Assembly: GCF_043789415.1 (NCBI RefSeq)
Contig: NZ_JBDLLW010000002.1
Span: 310,001 to 374,000 of the forward strand
From: Renibacterium sp043789415
GTDB lineage: Bacteria; Actinomycetota; Actinomycetes; Actinomycetales; Micrococcaceae
Length of the DNA: 64,000 bases
Reading direction: 5' to 3'
Shown: piece after piece, positions 41,882 through 52,300 of the stretch
Layout: each line of letters opens with the position of its first letter
Position numbering within the stretch: the first letter of the stretch is position 1
Notes under the pieces: model-generated
The model's input: only the letters and a program-made list of their open reading frames with translations
Told to the model about the DNA's origin: nothing
Database searches by the model: none
Program-made: the position numbers and the translations under genes

Positions 41882-44176
41882 ATGGGTCTTAAGCGAGACG
41901 TGATCGTCGTCAACGAATTCAGCGTCAAGAAACCTGACGGCTCGGGGTCGAGAGGTGCGACGCCTGGAAGCTACGTTACGCGGTACATGGCTCGAGAGCA
42001 GGCTGTGGAGTCACTGGCACCGGTACAACGACTACGCACCGACGATTTCATCCTTCGCTACATGGCGCGCGAAAGTGCGGTTGAGCGTGCGCCGTCACGG
42101 CGCGTGGCGAAGGACAAGATGCGTCAGGCTCAAGGAGACGGTGGTGTCGCATTCGGCTACGGCTCGGTGTCGCTGTCGGATGAGCAGCTGCGGGCAGCGA
42201 GCCGGGATCTTCAGAAACACTTCGACAAGGGTCACACGGTGTTCAAGACAGTACTCTCGTTCGACGAAGTTTATTTGAAAAAGCAGGGCATCGTCGATGC
42301 GGACTTTCATTGCGAGAACCGCGGTGACTACCGCGGCCACATCGACCAGATGAAGCTGCGCATGGCGATCATGCATGGCCTCGATCGGATGAGTTCGGGA
42401 AGCGGAGGGTTCGACGATCTGCGGTACGTCGGAGTGATCCAGGTCGACACAGAGCACGTGCACTGCCATCTCGCAATGGTCGATGCGGGACCCGGTCGTC
42501 TCATGCCCAATGGACAGCAGAAGGGCAAGCTCTTTGACAGGCACAAGTCCCGGTTGCGTCGGGGTATCGACGCCTGGCTCGACGAGAAGCAGATGGTGGC
42601 CCATCTCTCCAGTGCCGTCGGCTACGAGCGGCGAAACGTTACGACCTTCATAAAGCGCTGGGCTCATGAGCGGATGCGCGCAGAGTCTCTCCCCCAGTTC
42701 TTACTCGCCTGCCTGCCTGCGGACCGCAGGCTCTGGCGTGCCGGCACGAATGACATGCGGATGCGCAAGGCCAATGAGATTGTCACCGAGATGGTCACCG
42801 AGCAGCTCGGGCGCGCAGGGTCTCCTATGCCTGCGGCGATGGTGAAGATCGTTGACTACGCGAACGAGCGACGTAAGGTGGAGTCACTGACCACGGATGC
42901 CTGGCAGCGATTGGTTGATGCCGGACGAACTCGGATCATCGAGCGTGCCGTCAACGGCGTCTATCAGCTGGTGCGCGCACTGCCACCGGATGAGCTGAGG
43001 ATCCGCACACCCATACTCGAGGTCATGGGGATGGACTATGAGCAGATGGCGGCGCTGGCGCGTAAGCGGCAGGATGCTGTCAGCCAGGAGACGGACAACG
43101 ATCTGGTGTCGTTCGGATTCCGGCTGCGTAGTTACGCCTCCCGATTGGATCATCATCGGGAGCGTGCAGCGGCATACCGGGATCTCCTCCGGCAGTGGGA
43201 GAAGGCTGATGCCGCTGGCGTGGCTGTGGAGGACTCACGATCTCTCTACGATTTTTATCGCTTCGAGGAGGAGTACCAGCGCCGACTGATGGCTAAGTAC
43301 CAGCACTTCCTGCCATTCGTCGGTGACGGGCATGCCTGGTATGAGCAGCATAAGCAGGTCTCGGAGTATGGACAGCGCCTATTGTCGCTAATGAGCCTGC
43401 GTCAGGATGTCTCACTCCAACGTATGAAGGAGGGTGAGGATGCTGAGCGTCTGGGCCGGGATATGTATGGTCAACCGGGTGGACGGCTGCTCACGGAGGG
43501 CGCAGGTGGCCGGGCTGTGCTCGATCTTCGCATTGCGGCGATGCGGCGCTCGTATGATGCGCAGTTGGATGAGTTGCGTGCGGATCTGGCCGCTTCGGGA
43601 CTGGTGTTGCGGCCCGTGGCGCTCGAGACCGGAAAACAGGGGCAGAATGTGCGGGCAACCGCTGCTGAGGCACTTTCATTTCTTGCGACCCGGATTGAGA
43701 AGGGCGCGGCGTACGACTTCGACCAGGTGAAGGCTCTGGATCTGCATCATTTGGGCTACGACTTCTTCTCGAACACCGAGATCGGGGGCAAGGCACGTCG
43801 GACGTTTGCTCTTGAGGCGCAATACCGTCGACGGCTGCTCATCGGGGCGATGGCCTATTTGGACGAATCTGGGCAAGCCGAGGCCATTGCTGGACTTCCG
43901 GTGGACGACGTGGCGAGCATGACGAAGCTGGCAGCAAAGCTGACTCGTGATGCAACCGAGACAGGTACCAGCCTTCTTCCGAGTCGGTTCGCAGAACTTC
44001 GTGCTCAACAGGAGATCGAGAAGACCCAACGACACGCCGTGACTTCGCTAGATGCCGGACTTGCGGTTCGATTGCAGGGGCAGATCGACCAGGCGGCGAT
44101 CGAGGTAACGAATTCGTCAGATTACGAGGCGGACCGCGAACTAGACGGAGTCGAGTCGAGTCCTGCTGGCAATTGA
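41882..44176 (+). CDS. Conjugative relaxase, MOB-P (MobL-like)
   Basis: A 764-aa relaxase. The nickase domain (about 1-260) contains VFKTVLSFDEVYLKKQGIVD and the histidine cluster QVDTEHVHCHLAMVDAG (His192, His194, His196), the HUH-type metal site, in the wording of the MobL/MobP2-like group. The catalytic Tyr was not assigned with certainty. Residues 290-764 are helical and charged, as expected for domains contacting DNA and the coupling protein. It should nick oriT and carry the strand to the recipient. The ATG at 41882 has AGGAGA 7 nt upstream. Confidence 0.82.
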   Translation: MGLKRDVIVVNEFSVKKPDGSGSRGATPGSYVTRYMAREQAVESLAPVQRLRTDDFILRYMARESAVERAPSRRVAKDKMRQAQGDGGVAFGYGSVSLSDEQLRAASRDLQKHFDKGHTVFKTVLSFDEVYLKKQGIVDADFHCENRGDYRGHIDQMKLRMAIMHGLDRMSSGSGGFDDLRYVGVIQVDTEHVHCHLAMVDAGPGRLMPNGQQKGKLFDRHKSRLRRGIDAWLDEKQMVAHLSSAVGYERRNVTTFIKRWAHERMRAESLPQFLLACLPADRRLWRAGTNDMRMRKANEIVTEMVTEQLGRAGSPMPAAMVKIVDYANERRKVESLTTDAWQRLVDAGRTRIIERAVNGVYQLVRALPPDELRIRTPILEVMGMDYEQMAALARKRQDAVSQETDNDLVSFGFRLRSYASRLDHHRERAAAYRDLLRQWEKADAAGVAVEDSRSLYDFYRFEEEYQRRLMAKYQHFLPFVGDGHAWYEQHKQVSEYGQRLLSLMSLRQDVSLQRMKEGEDAERLGRDMYGQPGGRLLTEGAGGRAVLDLRIAAMRRSYDAQLDELRADLAASGLVLRPVALETGKQGQNVRATAAEALSFLATRIEKGAAYDFDQVKALDLHHLGYDFFSNTEIGGKARRTFALEAQYRRRLLIGAMAYLDESGQAEAIAGLPVDDVASMTKLAAKLTRDATETGTSLLPSRFAELRAQQEIEKTQRHAVTSLDAGLAVRLQGQIDQAAIEVTNSSDYEADRELDGVESSPAGN

Positions 44177-44235
44177 CCAACTATTCTATTCGTCATTGTG
44201 AATTGCATTTCACTCCATTCAGTATTAGTCTTTAG

Positions 44236-44305
44236 ATCATTCGTGGATGAGTCGAATGATGCAGAAGCGGATGTGACAGATCATTACTGACTCGTTACTC
44301 GAGTC
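44236..44305. promoter_or_regulatory. Two inverted repeats in an operon head region
   Basis: ATCATTCG at 44236-44243 and CGAATGAT at 44253-44260 form a perfect 8-bp repeat with a 9-nt spacer. GACTCG at 44289-44294 and CGAGTC at 44300-44305 form a second one. They lie in the 155-bp AT-rich spacer between the relaxase gene and the next gene and could be promoter, operator or oriT elements. Confidence 0.55.
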
Positions 44306-44331
44306 GGGCAACGAAATTAAGGAGACAGATC

Positions 44332-44886
44332 ATGGCACAGCTTCGGGGTCCTGGATCGATGACCGGCGTAAACCTTCTCGCGAAGGTTTACGACAACGGT
44401 GTGACCAAGGACGGCAAGTTCCGTTTCGTCGATGCACAGATCGATGCCCGCGACCAGCGCGGTCCGGCGCAGACCAACCTGCACCTGACCTCCCAGCGGG
44501 TAACCGACAAGGACGGCAACAACCGCTACAACAACGGTGCGGCCTATAGCACTGGTCAGTTCGAGGAGATCGTCAAGGTCGCGGGCCCAAATTTCGAGCC
44601 CATCACTAACAAGGATGGTGCGGAGATCGGCCGCATCTATGCCGTCAAGGCTAACGTGATGCCATCGACCAAGGGCAACGGCCTAGTACTCAACACCAAG
44701 TCACTCGAACAGTCCGACTTCAAGGTCGACGGCCTGACAATGGACAATCAATTTTCGTCAATGAAACAAGCCAAGGAGGCCGCCGATGCTACTAAGGAAG
44801 CTCCTGCCGCCGAGACTCAGGCGGAGGCTCCCGCGCTGAACACCGACGTACCGCTGTTCGAGGATCAGGAGCTCGGCGTCGGCTAG
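44332..44886 (+). CDS. Possible ssDNA-binding-type protein with acidic tail
   Basis: A 184-aa protein. The first 130 residues are beta-rich and polar (GVNLLAKVYDNGVTKDGKFR, FVDAQIDARDQRGPAQTNLH). An alanine/glutamate-rich linker follows and the end is acidic (DVPLFEDQELGVG). Core plus flexible linker plus acidic tip is the layout of SSB proteins, but no SSB motif is proven. Placed alone between two terminators directly after the relaxase, it may be made in large amounts. AAGGAG precedes the ATG. Confidence 0.5.
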   Translation: MAQLRGPGSMTGVNLLAKVYDNGVTKDGKFRFVDAQIDARDQRGPAQTNLHLTSQRVTDKDGNNRYNNGAAYSTGQFEEIVKVAGPNFEPITNKDGAEIGRIYAVKANVMPSTKGNGLVLNTKSLEQSDFKVDGLTMDNQFSSMKQAKEAADATKEAPAAETQAEAPALNTDVPLFEDQELGVG

Positions 44887-44924
44887 TCCGCATAGGACTG
44901 AACCAGAGCAAAGCACTCCTCATG

Positions 44925-44956
44925 AAAGGCCCCTGGATCGCGATCCGGGGGCCTTT
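44925..44956. terminator. 16-bp hairpin terminator
   Basis: The sequence from AAAGGCCCC at 44925 to GGGGCCTTT ending at 44956 folds back on itself over 16 bp with one mismatched pair. It lies 38 nt after the preceding stop. Confidence 0.75.
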
Positions 44957-45335
44957 CCGCTTCCCTTTCACCATCAGGCAACGAAGCAGATGCGAAGATC
45001 GCTGAGGATACAGACGTCATCGGAACAGAGATTGTCGAGGACAAGTCTCCCCCGAACCCGTTTGCGGCAGCTGGAGCACGGTTCGGCACCGCAACGGTAG
45101 GGCGTTCCACTCCCCCAAAGTCGCTCATAACGACCGCACATCCCTATCAGTGTGAGGAGGAAGAGAAAAGTAGCGATTCTCCACAATTTGAATAAGACGA
45201 GTGATGATTATATAGGCTCCTTAGATTACTACATCGTTCTATCAGATGCTTATTTACCAAATAACGATAGGTCTATAATGATAGTATTTGACTGATCTTT
45301 GAATGGGAATTGATGAGACTAAGGAGTGATCGCGG
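44957..45335. other. AT-rich operon head region with nested inverted repeats
   Basis: About 380 bp. The first 220 bp hold only short frames. From 45180 it is AT-rich: ATCGTT at 45233-45238 and AACGAT at 45263-45268 enclose TTATTT-ACC-AAATAA (45250-45264). A TATAAT at 45274-45279 is a good -10-like sequence without a matching -35. AAGGAG precedes the AAA+ gene start. Confidence 0.5.
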
Positions 45336-47099
45336 ATGTTCGCAGATACCCGACTGAATGAGAACTATCCCTTGCTGGGGAGACTATCCGAACCGCTGAA
45401 GTCGGCGGAACGTGAGATCATCGGCCGCGAGCATGAGGTCCAGCAGGTATTGGCGGGCATGGAGCGACCCGAGCTGTCAAATATTCTTCTGCTTGCGGAA
45501 GCCGGTTCGGGTAAGACAGCCTTGGTCCAGGCCACTATGATCGCGGACCAGAAGAGGCTTTATCTTGAGGTTGACCCTGCTCGTATGATCTCCGAGGCTG
45601 GCGACAGCAATCTCATGGCCGCGACGCTCAAGAGCTTCTTCGACGAGGCAGAGCAGTATGTCAAGCACGAAGATCACGAGCTGGTTTTGTTCATCGACGA
45701 GTTCCACCAGATCGTGCAACTCTCAGGCGCTGCGGTCGAGGCGATCAAACCGGTACTGGCAGCATCTGGCACAAGAGGAATCCGCGTAATTGCAGCGACG
45801 ACCTACAACGAATTCCACCTGCATATCGCACCAAACCAGCCTTTGGTCGAGCGCCTTCAGCGCATCAGTCTCGCCCAGCCAGGACGGGAGACGACGATCA
45901 CGATTCTTCAGGGTGTGGCTGACCGCTACGGCGTGGCCAAACAGTTCGTCGACGATCACCTCTTCCGTCAGATCTATGAGTACACCGAGCGCTATATGCC
46001 TGCGAGCTCGCAGCCACGAAAGTCGATCCTGGTGTTGAACGCGATGGTGGGCTGGCACCGCCGTGGGCGGTCGATGAATCGCGGTCTTCTCGCCGATGTG
46101 CTTCAGGAGTCGCTCAATGTCAACGTCTCCTTCAAGGTCGATGGTGCGAAGATTAAGAAGCAGCTTGATGCGAAGGTGCTCAGCCAGGATTTGGCTACGA
46201 GAGCAGTGGCTCGCCGTCTGCAGCTTTCGGTGGCTGATCTGCAGAACCCGGGTCGACCAATGGCCAGCCTGCTGTTCACAGGCAGCACGGGTGTCGGTAA
46301 GTCCGAACTGACTAAGCAGCTGGCTAAACTACTCTTCGGCGACGACCAGCGCCACCTGATCCGTTTCGACATGTCTGAGTTCGCTGAGGACTCTTCGTTG
46401 CAGCTGTTCCGCTCGGAGCTGACTAAGAGGGTGTGGGACAGGTCGCATGCTGTAGTGCTTATTGACGAGGTCGAGAAGGCGTCGGCGATGGTGACAAGGC
46501 TCTTGCTGCAGGTGCTCGACGACGGTCGCCTGACGGACGACAACAACCAGCAGGTGAGCTTTCTCAATACGTACATTGTGCTCACCACGAACGCAGCCTC
46601 CGAGGTCTATAAGACGATCGCAGACTATGCCCCCGATGATACCGGCTCGGGTAAGGAGCTTATTGAGTACGAGAAGCTAATCCGGCGCTCGATCACGACG
46701 ACACAGGCGGACAATCGTTTTCCGCCCGAGCTCCTGGGCCGTATCGACGCGATCGTGCCTTTTCAGCCGCTCTCACTGGCAACGCAGCAGCAAATTGTGA
46801 AGAACAAGTTGCGTGAATTGGTGCAGGAAGTGCATGTGAAGCACAATGTGCGCGTAACGATCAACCCCCGTGTGCTGCAGTATCTTATCGAGGATCGTGG
46901 TGACACAGACTCCGATGCCGGCGGTGCACGTGCGGCTGTAGCTCGGCTGACCAGTGAGGTCACCACGGAGGTTGCAACCTTTATCAATCAGTTTCCGGCA
47001 GAACGTCGGATCGGAATAGACATAGAGGGCGAGATGGTCAGCGATCGGAAGGATTTGCGGACTTCCAACGCACATGTCGTAGTCTTCGCGATGCAGTGA
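45336..47099 (+). CDS. ClpB-like double AAA+ ATPase without N-domain
   Basis: A 587-aa protein with two AAA+ modules. Module 1 has Walker A AEAGSGKT (Lys60) and Walker B LFIDEFHQI. Module 2 has Walker A GSTGVGKS (Lys322), VVLIDEVEKA, TTNAAS and the arginine-finger segment FPPELLGRIDAIVPF. This is the Clp/Hsp100 order, but the Clp N-terminal domain and the long ClpB middle domain are absent, and no (I/L)G(F/L) loop for ClpP is visible. It is therefore probably a remodelling or unfolding motor, not a protease subunit. Transcribed alone between two terminators. Confidence 0.83.
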   Translation: MFADTRLNENYPLLGRLSEPLKSAEREIIGREHEVQQVLAGMERPELSNILLLAEAGSGKTALVQATMIADQKRLYLEVDPARMISEAGDSNLMAATLKSFFDEAEQYVKHEDHELVLFIDEFHQIVQLSGAAVEAIKPVLAASGTRGIRVIAATTYNEFHLHIAPNQPLVERLQRISLAQPGRETTITILQGVADRYGVAKQFVDDHLFRQIYEYTERYMPASSQPRKSILVLNAMVGWHRRGRSMNRGLLADVLQESLNVNVSFKVDGAKIKKQLDAKVLSQDLATRAVARRLQLSVADLQNPGRPMASLLFTGSTGVGKSELTKQLAKLLFGDDQRHLIRFDMSEFAEDSSLQLFRSELTKRVWDRSHAVVLIDEVEKASAMVTRLLLQVLDDGRLTDDNNQQVSFLNTYIVLTTNAASEVYKTIADYAPDDTGSGKELIEYEKLIRRSITTTQADNRFPPELLGRIDAIVPFQPLSLATQQQIVKNKLRELVQEVHVKHNVRVTINPRVLQYLIEDRGDTDSDAGGARAAVARLTSEVTTEVATFINQFPAERRIGIDIEGEMVSDRKDLRTSNAHVVVFAMQ

Positions 47100-47121
47100 C
47101 GTTTGTGAGTCAAGTCAAGCC

Positions 47122-47162
47122 GAGGAGGGCCCCAGTCGATTAATTCGACTGGGGCCCTCCTC
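47122..47162. terminator. 18-bp perfect hairpin terminator
   Basis: The arm 47122-47139 pairs fully with 47145-47162 around a 5-nt loop, 22 nt after the AAA+ stop. Confidence 0.88.
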
Positions 47163-47220
47163 TAATTCGATAGACCATTCAATTGTTGCATTTGATAGGT
47201 GTTACGCACTATTCTAATAA

Positions 47221-47234
47221 ACGATCTGAATCGT
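47221..47234. promoter_or_regulatory. ACGAT-ATCGT inverted repeat
   Basis: A 5-bp inverted repeat with a 4-nt spacer, 28 bp before the start of the coiled-coil gene, in an AT-rich spacer that also carries CAATTG at two places. It resembles the repeat at 40079-40096. Confidence 0.4.
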
Positions 47235-47261
47235 GACTCACAATTGAAGGGATCGACAGGC

Positions 47262-49328
47262 ATGAGCATTCTGACAGCACCGAAGAAGACTGAGAAGAAG
47301 GAGCGGCAGAAGAAGCCAGATGAACTCCTGGCATCAGTCGTGCGTGAAACCGCGGTTCCCGCGGCCGTTGAGCTGTTGCGTAGCAACACACCGTTCGCCT
47401 TCCCCAGTGGCACCGCTTGGGCCATCCTGGTTCTTGCCGCTGAACGTATCGGTGGGCTGAGCCGCAAACAGGGTCGCGACGAGGTCAAGGGCTCGCTCAT
47501 CGAGCTCATCGAGGCAGACTCGATCTGCACGCTGGCAACTGCGGACATGCTCTCTGAGGAGGTCTTCGGAATCATCCCAACGATCGAGTCTCTTACACGT
47601 ATGGAGGAGTACTCATTGCTGACCGCACCAACGACCGCGGACGGTAAAACCCCGCTCTATAGCTGGGCAGTTGTCTATCAGGATCAAAAAGGCCTGCAGG
47701 TCGATCTGGTCGCGGACGCCACGTTCGTGATGGCACTCGGTGTCTCCACCGGCTCAATCCCGCTGAAGGAGGCTGTCGGCCGCGAGGCTTGGGCAGCACA
47801 CAGCGGTGAGACCGAAGACGAGCTGACAGCCGAGGGGGATGTGGAACCCACGAAGACCAAGGTTGCACCGAATGCAGAAGACGAAGGTGACCCTCTCTTC
47901 GAGGGTTCCTCTGATGGGGAAGTCGACTTTGACGAGGATCCGGCGTTCGCCGAGACTACAGACGCGTCGGTTGAAACTTCGGCGTTCGAGGAATACACCG
48001 AGGAGGATAGTGAGGACGAGAACACTCAGCACGAGCACGCGGTGATCTTCGGCGACGAAGACGATGGATACACTGGTCCGGATTCTGCGGAGACCATACC
48101 AGTCGACGGCCAACCTGTGGCCGATCAGGAGCAGGTGCGCAGCACCATCGCCCGGCGCTTCCTCACCGAGGATCTCGACCTGGAGGTACGTCTCGACGAG
48201 TTCGCCACCTCGTTCGGGGTGGCCGCGCCGACGGTACAGATCGCGGTCCCGGATGGTGCGAGTTCTTGGCTGGGCGATCAAATCGCCCAGCTTACCCGCC
48301 AAGCAAACGCACAGTTGGCGAAGCTGCACACGGACGGTGAAGCAGAACTACAGACGGAATTCGTCAACCTCATGAGCCTGCATGCCGAGCAGGTCATGCG
48401 GGACGTGGCGATTGACCGTGAGGGCAGCGTCTACAAAGAGCTGACCAACGGAGCGAAGGCCGAGTACCGCGAGGCACTGACCGGAAAGGACGAAACCGCT
48501 CGACAGGCTCAGACAGAAATTGCCAAGGCGTTCGAGGCGGCGATTACCCAGATTGGGCAGCAGGCTGCAAGCCAGGCCGAGATCCAGTACCGCGAGCGGA
48601 ACAAAGCCAAAATCCAGCGCGAGCAGCTCGAAGCTGTTGCCGCAATCGATGCGAAGATCGAGAACGACTACGCCCACACTCAGCAGGAGATTCTCGGGCT
48701 GCGACGCAAGGATGCCGAGCGCCGCATGACGATCGGCACGACCCGCATCTTTACGGTACTCGCAGAACATCAGCAAGAGAATCTCGCGGCCGAGCGGGCA
48801 TTGCTGGTGGAGCTAACGAGCGAGATCCAGCGCATCATCGATGAGAACCGTAAGAGCGACATCAGTCGTGCCGATGCCCTGGCTGAGGAGCAGTCGCGCT
48901 TCGACCGGGTCGCGGCTCTCGAACAGGAGCACACGAAGATCGTCGAGCGTCTGCGCATCGAGCATGCCGACCGTCTACGCCGCACCGAGGACGAGTTCGA
49001 GAAAGCTCGTCAGGCCACTATCGAGCAGATGCGGGGCCGTGACGAGGAGTGGCAGCACAACTTGAACCTGGAGAAGGAGAAGACGGCGTCGCAGACCAGC
49101 CGCGTGACCGATTTGCTCGCACAGATGGATCACATGGGCAAGTCGTTCAAAAAACAATACGACGACCGGGTCAACGACCTGCAAGCCGACCGAAAAGTAT
49201 ACATCAACGACTTGGAGCGGTCGAACCAGATGCAAGGTCGGCAGAACAAGTTGCTGACTACGCTCATGATCGCGATCGGGTTGGTCATGCTCGGTGCCGG
49301 CTTTATCGCCGGAGCGGCCCTCCTCTAA
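47262..49328 (+). CDS. Tail-anchored coiled-coil protein
   Basis: A 688-aa protein. Residues 20-180 form a globular N-terminal domain (TPFAFPSGTAWAILVLAAER). Residues 185-290 are extremely acidic (D/E/T/S-rich) and probably disordered. Residues about 330-660 are long coiled coil. The last 20 residues (LTTLMIAIGLVMLGAGFIAG) are a single hydrophobic segment ending the chain, so it is anchored by its tail with the rest inside the cell. No family recognised. It precedes the coupling protein gene by 62 nt and may tether the transfer complex or DNA to the membrane. Confidence 0.6.
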   Translation: MSILTAPKKTEKKERQKKPDELLASVVRETAVPAAVELLRSNTPFAFPSGTAWAILVLAAERIGGLSRKQGRDEVKGSLIELIEADSICTLATADMLSEEVFGIIPTIESLTRMEEYSLLTAPTTADGKTPLYSWAVVYQDQKGLQVDLVADATFVMALGVSTGSIPLKEAVGREAWAAHSGETEDELTAEGDVEPTKTKVAPNAEDEGDPLFEGSSDGEVDFDEDPAFAETTDASVETSAFEEYTEEDSEDENTQHEHAVIFGDEDDGYTGPDSAETIPVDGQPVADQEQVRSTIARRFLTEDLDLEVRLDEFATSFGVAAPTVQIAVPDGASSWLGDQIAQLTRQANAQLAKLHTDGEAELQTEFVNLMSLHAEQVMRDVAIDREGSVYKELTNGAKAEYREALTGKDETARQAQTEIAKAFEAAITQIGQQAASQAEIQYRERNKAKIQREQLEAVAAIDAKIENDYAHTQQEILGLRRKDAERRMTIGTTRIFTVLAEHQQENLAAERALLVELTSEIQRIIDENRKSDISRADALAEEQSRFDRVAALEQEHTKIVERLRIEHADRLRRTEDEFEKARQATIEQMRGRDEEWQHNLNLEKEKTASQTSRVTDLLAQMDHMGKSFKKQYDDRVNDLQADRKVYINDLERSNQMQGRQNKLLTTLMIAIGLVMLGAGFIAGAALL

Positions 49329-49390
49329 TCAACGACCCGACATCACGGCGGCGGGTGAACACACAGCACACAGCGACGAAGGAGCGCATT

Positions 49391-52300
49391 ATGGCGCGAG
49401 AGAAGCGGAAGGCACAGCGACCGTCGGCAAGCGGCTGGGACAAGATCTTGGCTCGGGATGCCGGGCAGACGTTGACAAACCGGGACGTGCACGGTTCACA
49501 GCAGCTGGACCGCGGTGTCCGTCAGATGAAGAAATCCAAGACACCGGGTCTGGTTGTAGGCATCATCGTGGGTGTGCTCATCACGCTCCTGGCCTGGGTC
49601 CTGTACTCGGTGATCGCCATGGCGCTGCTAGGACTGACCGGGGCGATCGACGGCGTTGGCGCAGGTGGGAACGCCGGTCCGAAGCAGTACTACTTAGAGT
49701 CGACTCGGACGGTCGAGGGTGGCGCAGTAGAGAAGTGCTACCAGCAGCTCGCCTCTAACGGACAACCCGTGGGGACGTGCTATCCGGAAATCGCGAATGT
49801 GCCGGTCCCCGACTGGTACAAGGCAAAGCAGACTTCGCAGAGTCAGACCGGAAAGTCTGGCTCGAAGGTTGCTTCTGCTGCGAACATCACAAGTTTTGGC
49901 GCACAACTGGCCGACGTCACATTTTTCAAACTGTTCCTCACGGCGGGTTTGGGTCTTCTGATCGGTGTCGTGATCAGTGCATGGTCGGCGAAGCGGGTTG
50001 ATACTGCGAATCTTATGCACGACGACTCTGATATCAACTTTCACGATGACGATCAGCATATCGCTCTGCCCGAGGAGATCCAGCGTAAGTTCGACTGGTT
50101 CCCGGACTCCGGCGCGCACTCGGACGTGCAGGTCAGTTCAATGATTAGCCACATGATGTTGAAACGGAAGGGGCTTCAGAATGTCGAGGTGTCCCGCCGG
50201 GCAGAAGCGGACATCGTCGACCGGGACGGCAATATCCTCTACTACAAGGGTGAGGTAATGGTCGACGACGATGGCAAGATCCTCTCGAATCTGAAGCCGA
50301 TCATCGACGAGGCCTTCGGCGATGCGCTGTTCGAGGCATCAGGTATTCCCGATGACAAGACCCTACGCAAATGCTGGGACACGACGCAGATCCCTTACAA
50401 CCTGGGGAACGCGAACCGCGACAAGCTCAAGGCCCCGGGCAAGGGCTACGGCACGGTGGCCGACCTCATCAAGAACGACTGGACGTTCCCGGAGTATGAG
50501 ATTCAGCGTCCGGGAGGTGCGTACATCGTGGACACCGCGCCGGTGAACACGATGGTCTTGGCGATCACGCGAGGCGGAAAGGGCCAGACATACATCGAGC
50601 CGATGATCGACATCTGGTCGCGCGAGAAGAAACCCTCCAACATGGTCATCAACGACCCCAAGGGTGAACTGCTCGTCAACAACTACGTTCCGCTGGTCAT
50701 GCGCGGATTCGAGCCAGTCCAGTTCAACCTCATCAACAGCATGAAGACCGACATCTACAACCCCTTGGGCCTCGCTGCCGACAAGGCGCGCGAAGGCGAT
50801 ATGACCAAGGCAGCACTGTACGTCGGCAACATTGCGGAGGTCTTCTTCCCGACCGACGGCGGCGAGGACCCGGTGTGGCCCAATGCGGCATCGAACGCGT
50901 TCAAGCGCATCCTCTACGGCCTCATCGACTTCTACATGGAGGAAGAACGCGAGCTTCGCAAGCATGCGGCGGAGACCAAGATGGACCCCGCGACGCTCGA
51001 GCAGAAGCTCGACGACATGTGGGGCAAGGTCACTCTCTACAACTCCTACCAGATGTTCGTTCAGCTGAGCTCTAAAAAGATCAAGAACCCCGAGGCCGAG
51101 CTGGAGAAGAAGGTCAAGGCCGGCGAGTTCGAAGACCGCGAGGATGAGCTAGAGGAAGCTCAGGCGGAGGCGCAGCGCCACGCATTCCTGTGGGAGGGCA
51201 AGGCCGAGCAGGACATGCTGACGCTCTACTTCAACGCGACCGAGGCCCTGCCGATGAACAGCATGCGCACGCTCATCGGCAACGCGCACAACGCCCTTCG
51301 GTCGATGGCCGGAGCCGAGAAGATGCTGGCGAGCGTCTACGGCATCGCCATCACAGGTATGAGCTTCTTCACTGACCCGACGATCTCGACGCTCACTTCG
51401 GGCAAGCCCTCGCAGAACACGGACCTTGCTGGTCTGTCTTTCCCGCGTCGCCTAGGTGTGCATCTGGCGAACAACTACGTCAAACGTGACCACCTCATCG
51501 GCAAGCAGGCCATGTGGTCGGCATACGCGGACCCGATGTTCCAGGAGAACCTGGGCGAGGACTTCGACCACGAAGAGATCGTGGGCCGAGAGGGCTGGGC
51601 ACGCTATAACTTCAAGGGGAAGTTCCCCACGGACGAGGCTTGGCTCAAGCTGGAACTGGTCAACCCGCAGACGAAGATGCTTGTGCGTACGTTCTACTTC
51701 CACTTCCAGAAGAGCTACCAGCTCTCCCTCAACGGTCGGCACTACGTCATCGAGCCGGTCACCGGCAAGAAGATCGTGAAGAACGGCGTGCTGCGAGAGC
51801 TGCGTCCGGTGCGAGAGAGCGGCAAGCGGGACGGTGCGATCACCGGATACAAGCCCGGCGACACGACCTACAAGGAAGAGCGCCTCGACCTCTCTGCCGG
51901 CGGTGCGCCGGAGCGCGTCACGAGCGAGCTGCGTGCGATCACGCAGACTATGGTGCGCTACAGCGAGTCACCCAAGGCCGTGTTCCTGGTGACGCCGCCG
52001 CACTTGATGCAGTACGCCAAGCTGGTGCTGATCCTCGTCAAGCAGCTCGTCGACGTCTCGTTCGACCAGTCCTACATGACGAAGAGCAACCAGAAGCCGC
52101 TGTACAGGACCCGGTACATGCTCGACGAGCTGGGCAACCTGCAGTCGGAGGGTAAAGGCATCTCGGGCTTCGAGACGATGCTCTCAATCGGCCTCGGCCA
52201 GGAGCAGCAGTTCACACTCATCCTGCAGACGCTCCAGCAGCTGCGCGACGTCTACGGTGAATCGGTCGACAAGATCGTGCAGGGCAACACCTCGAACATC

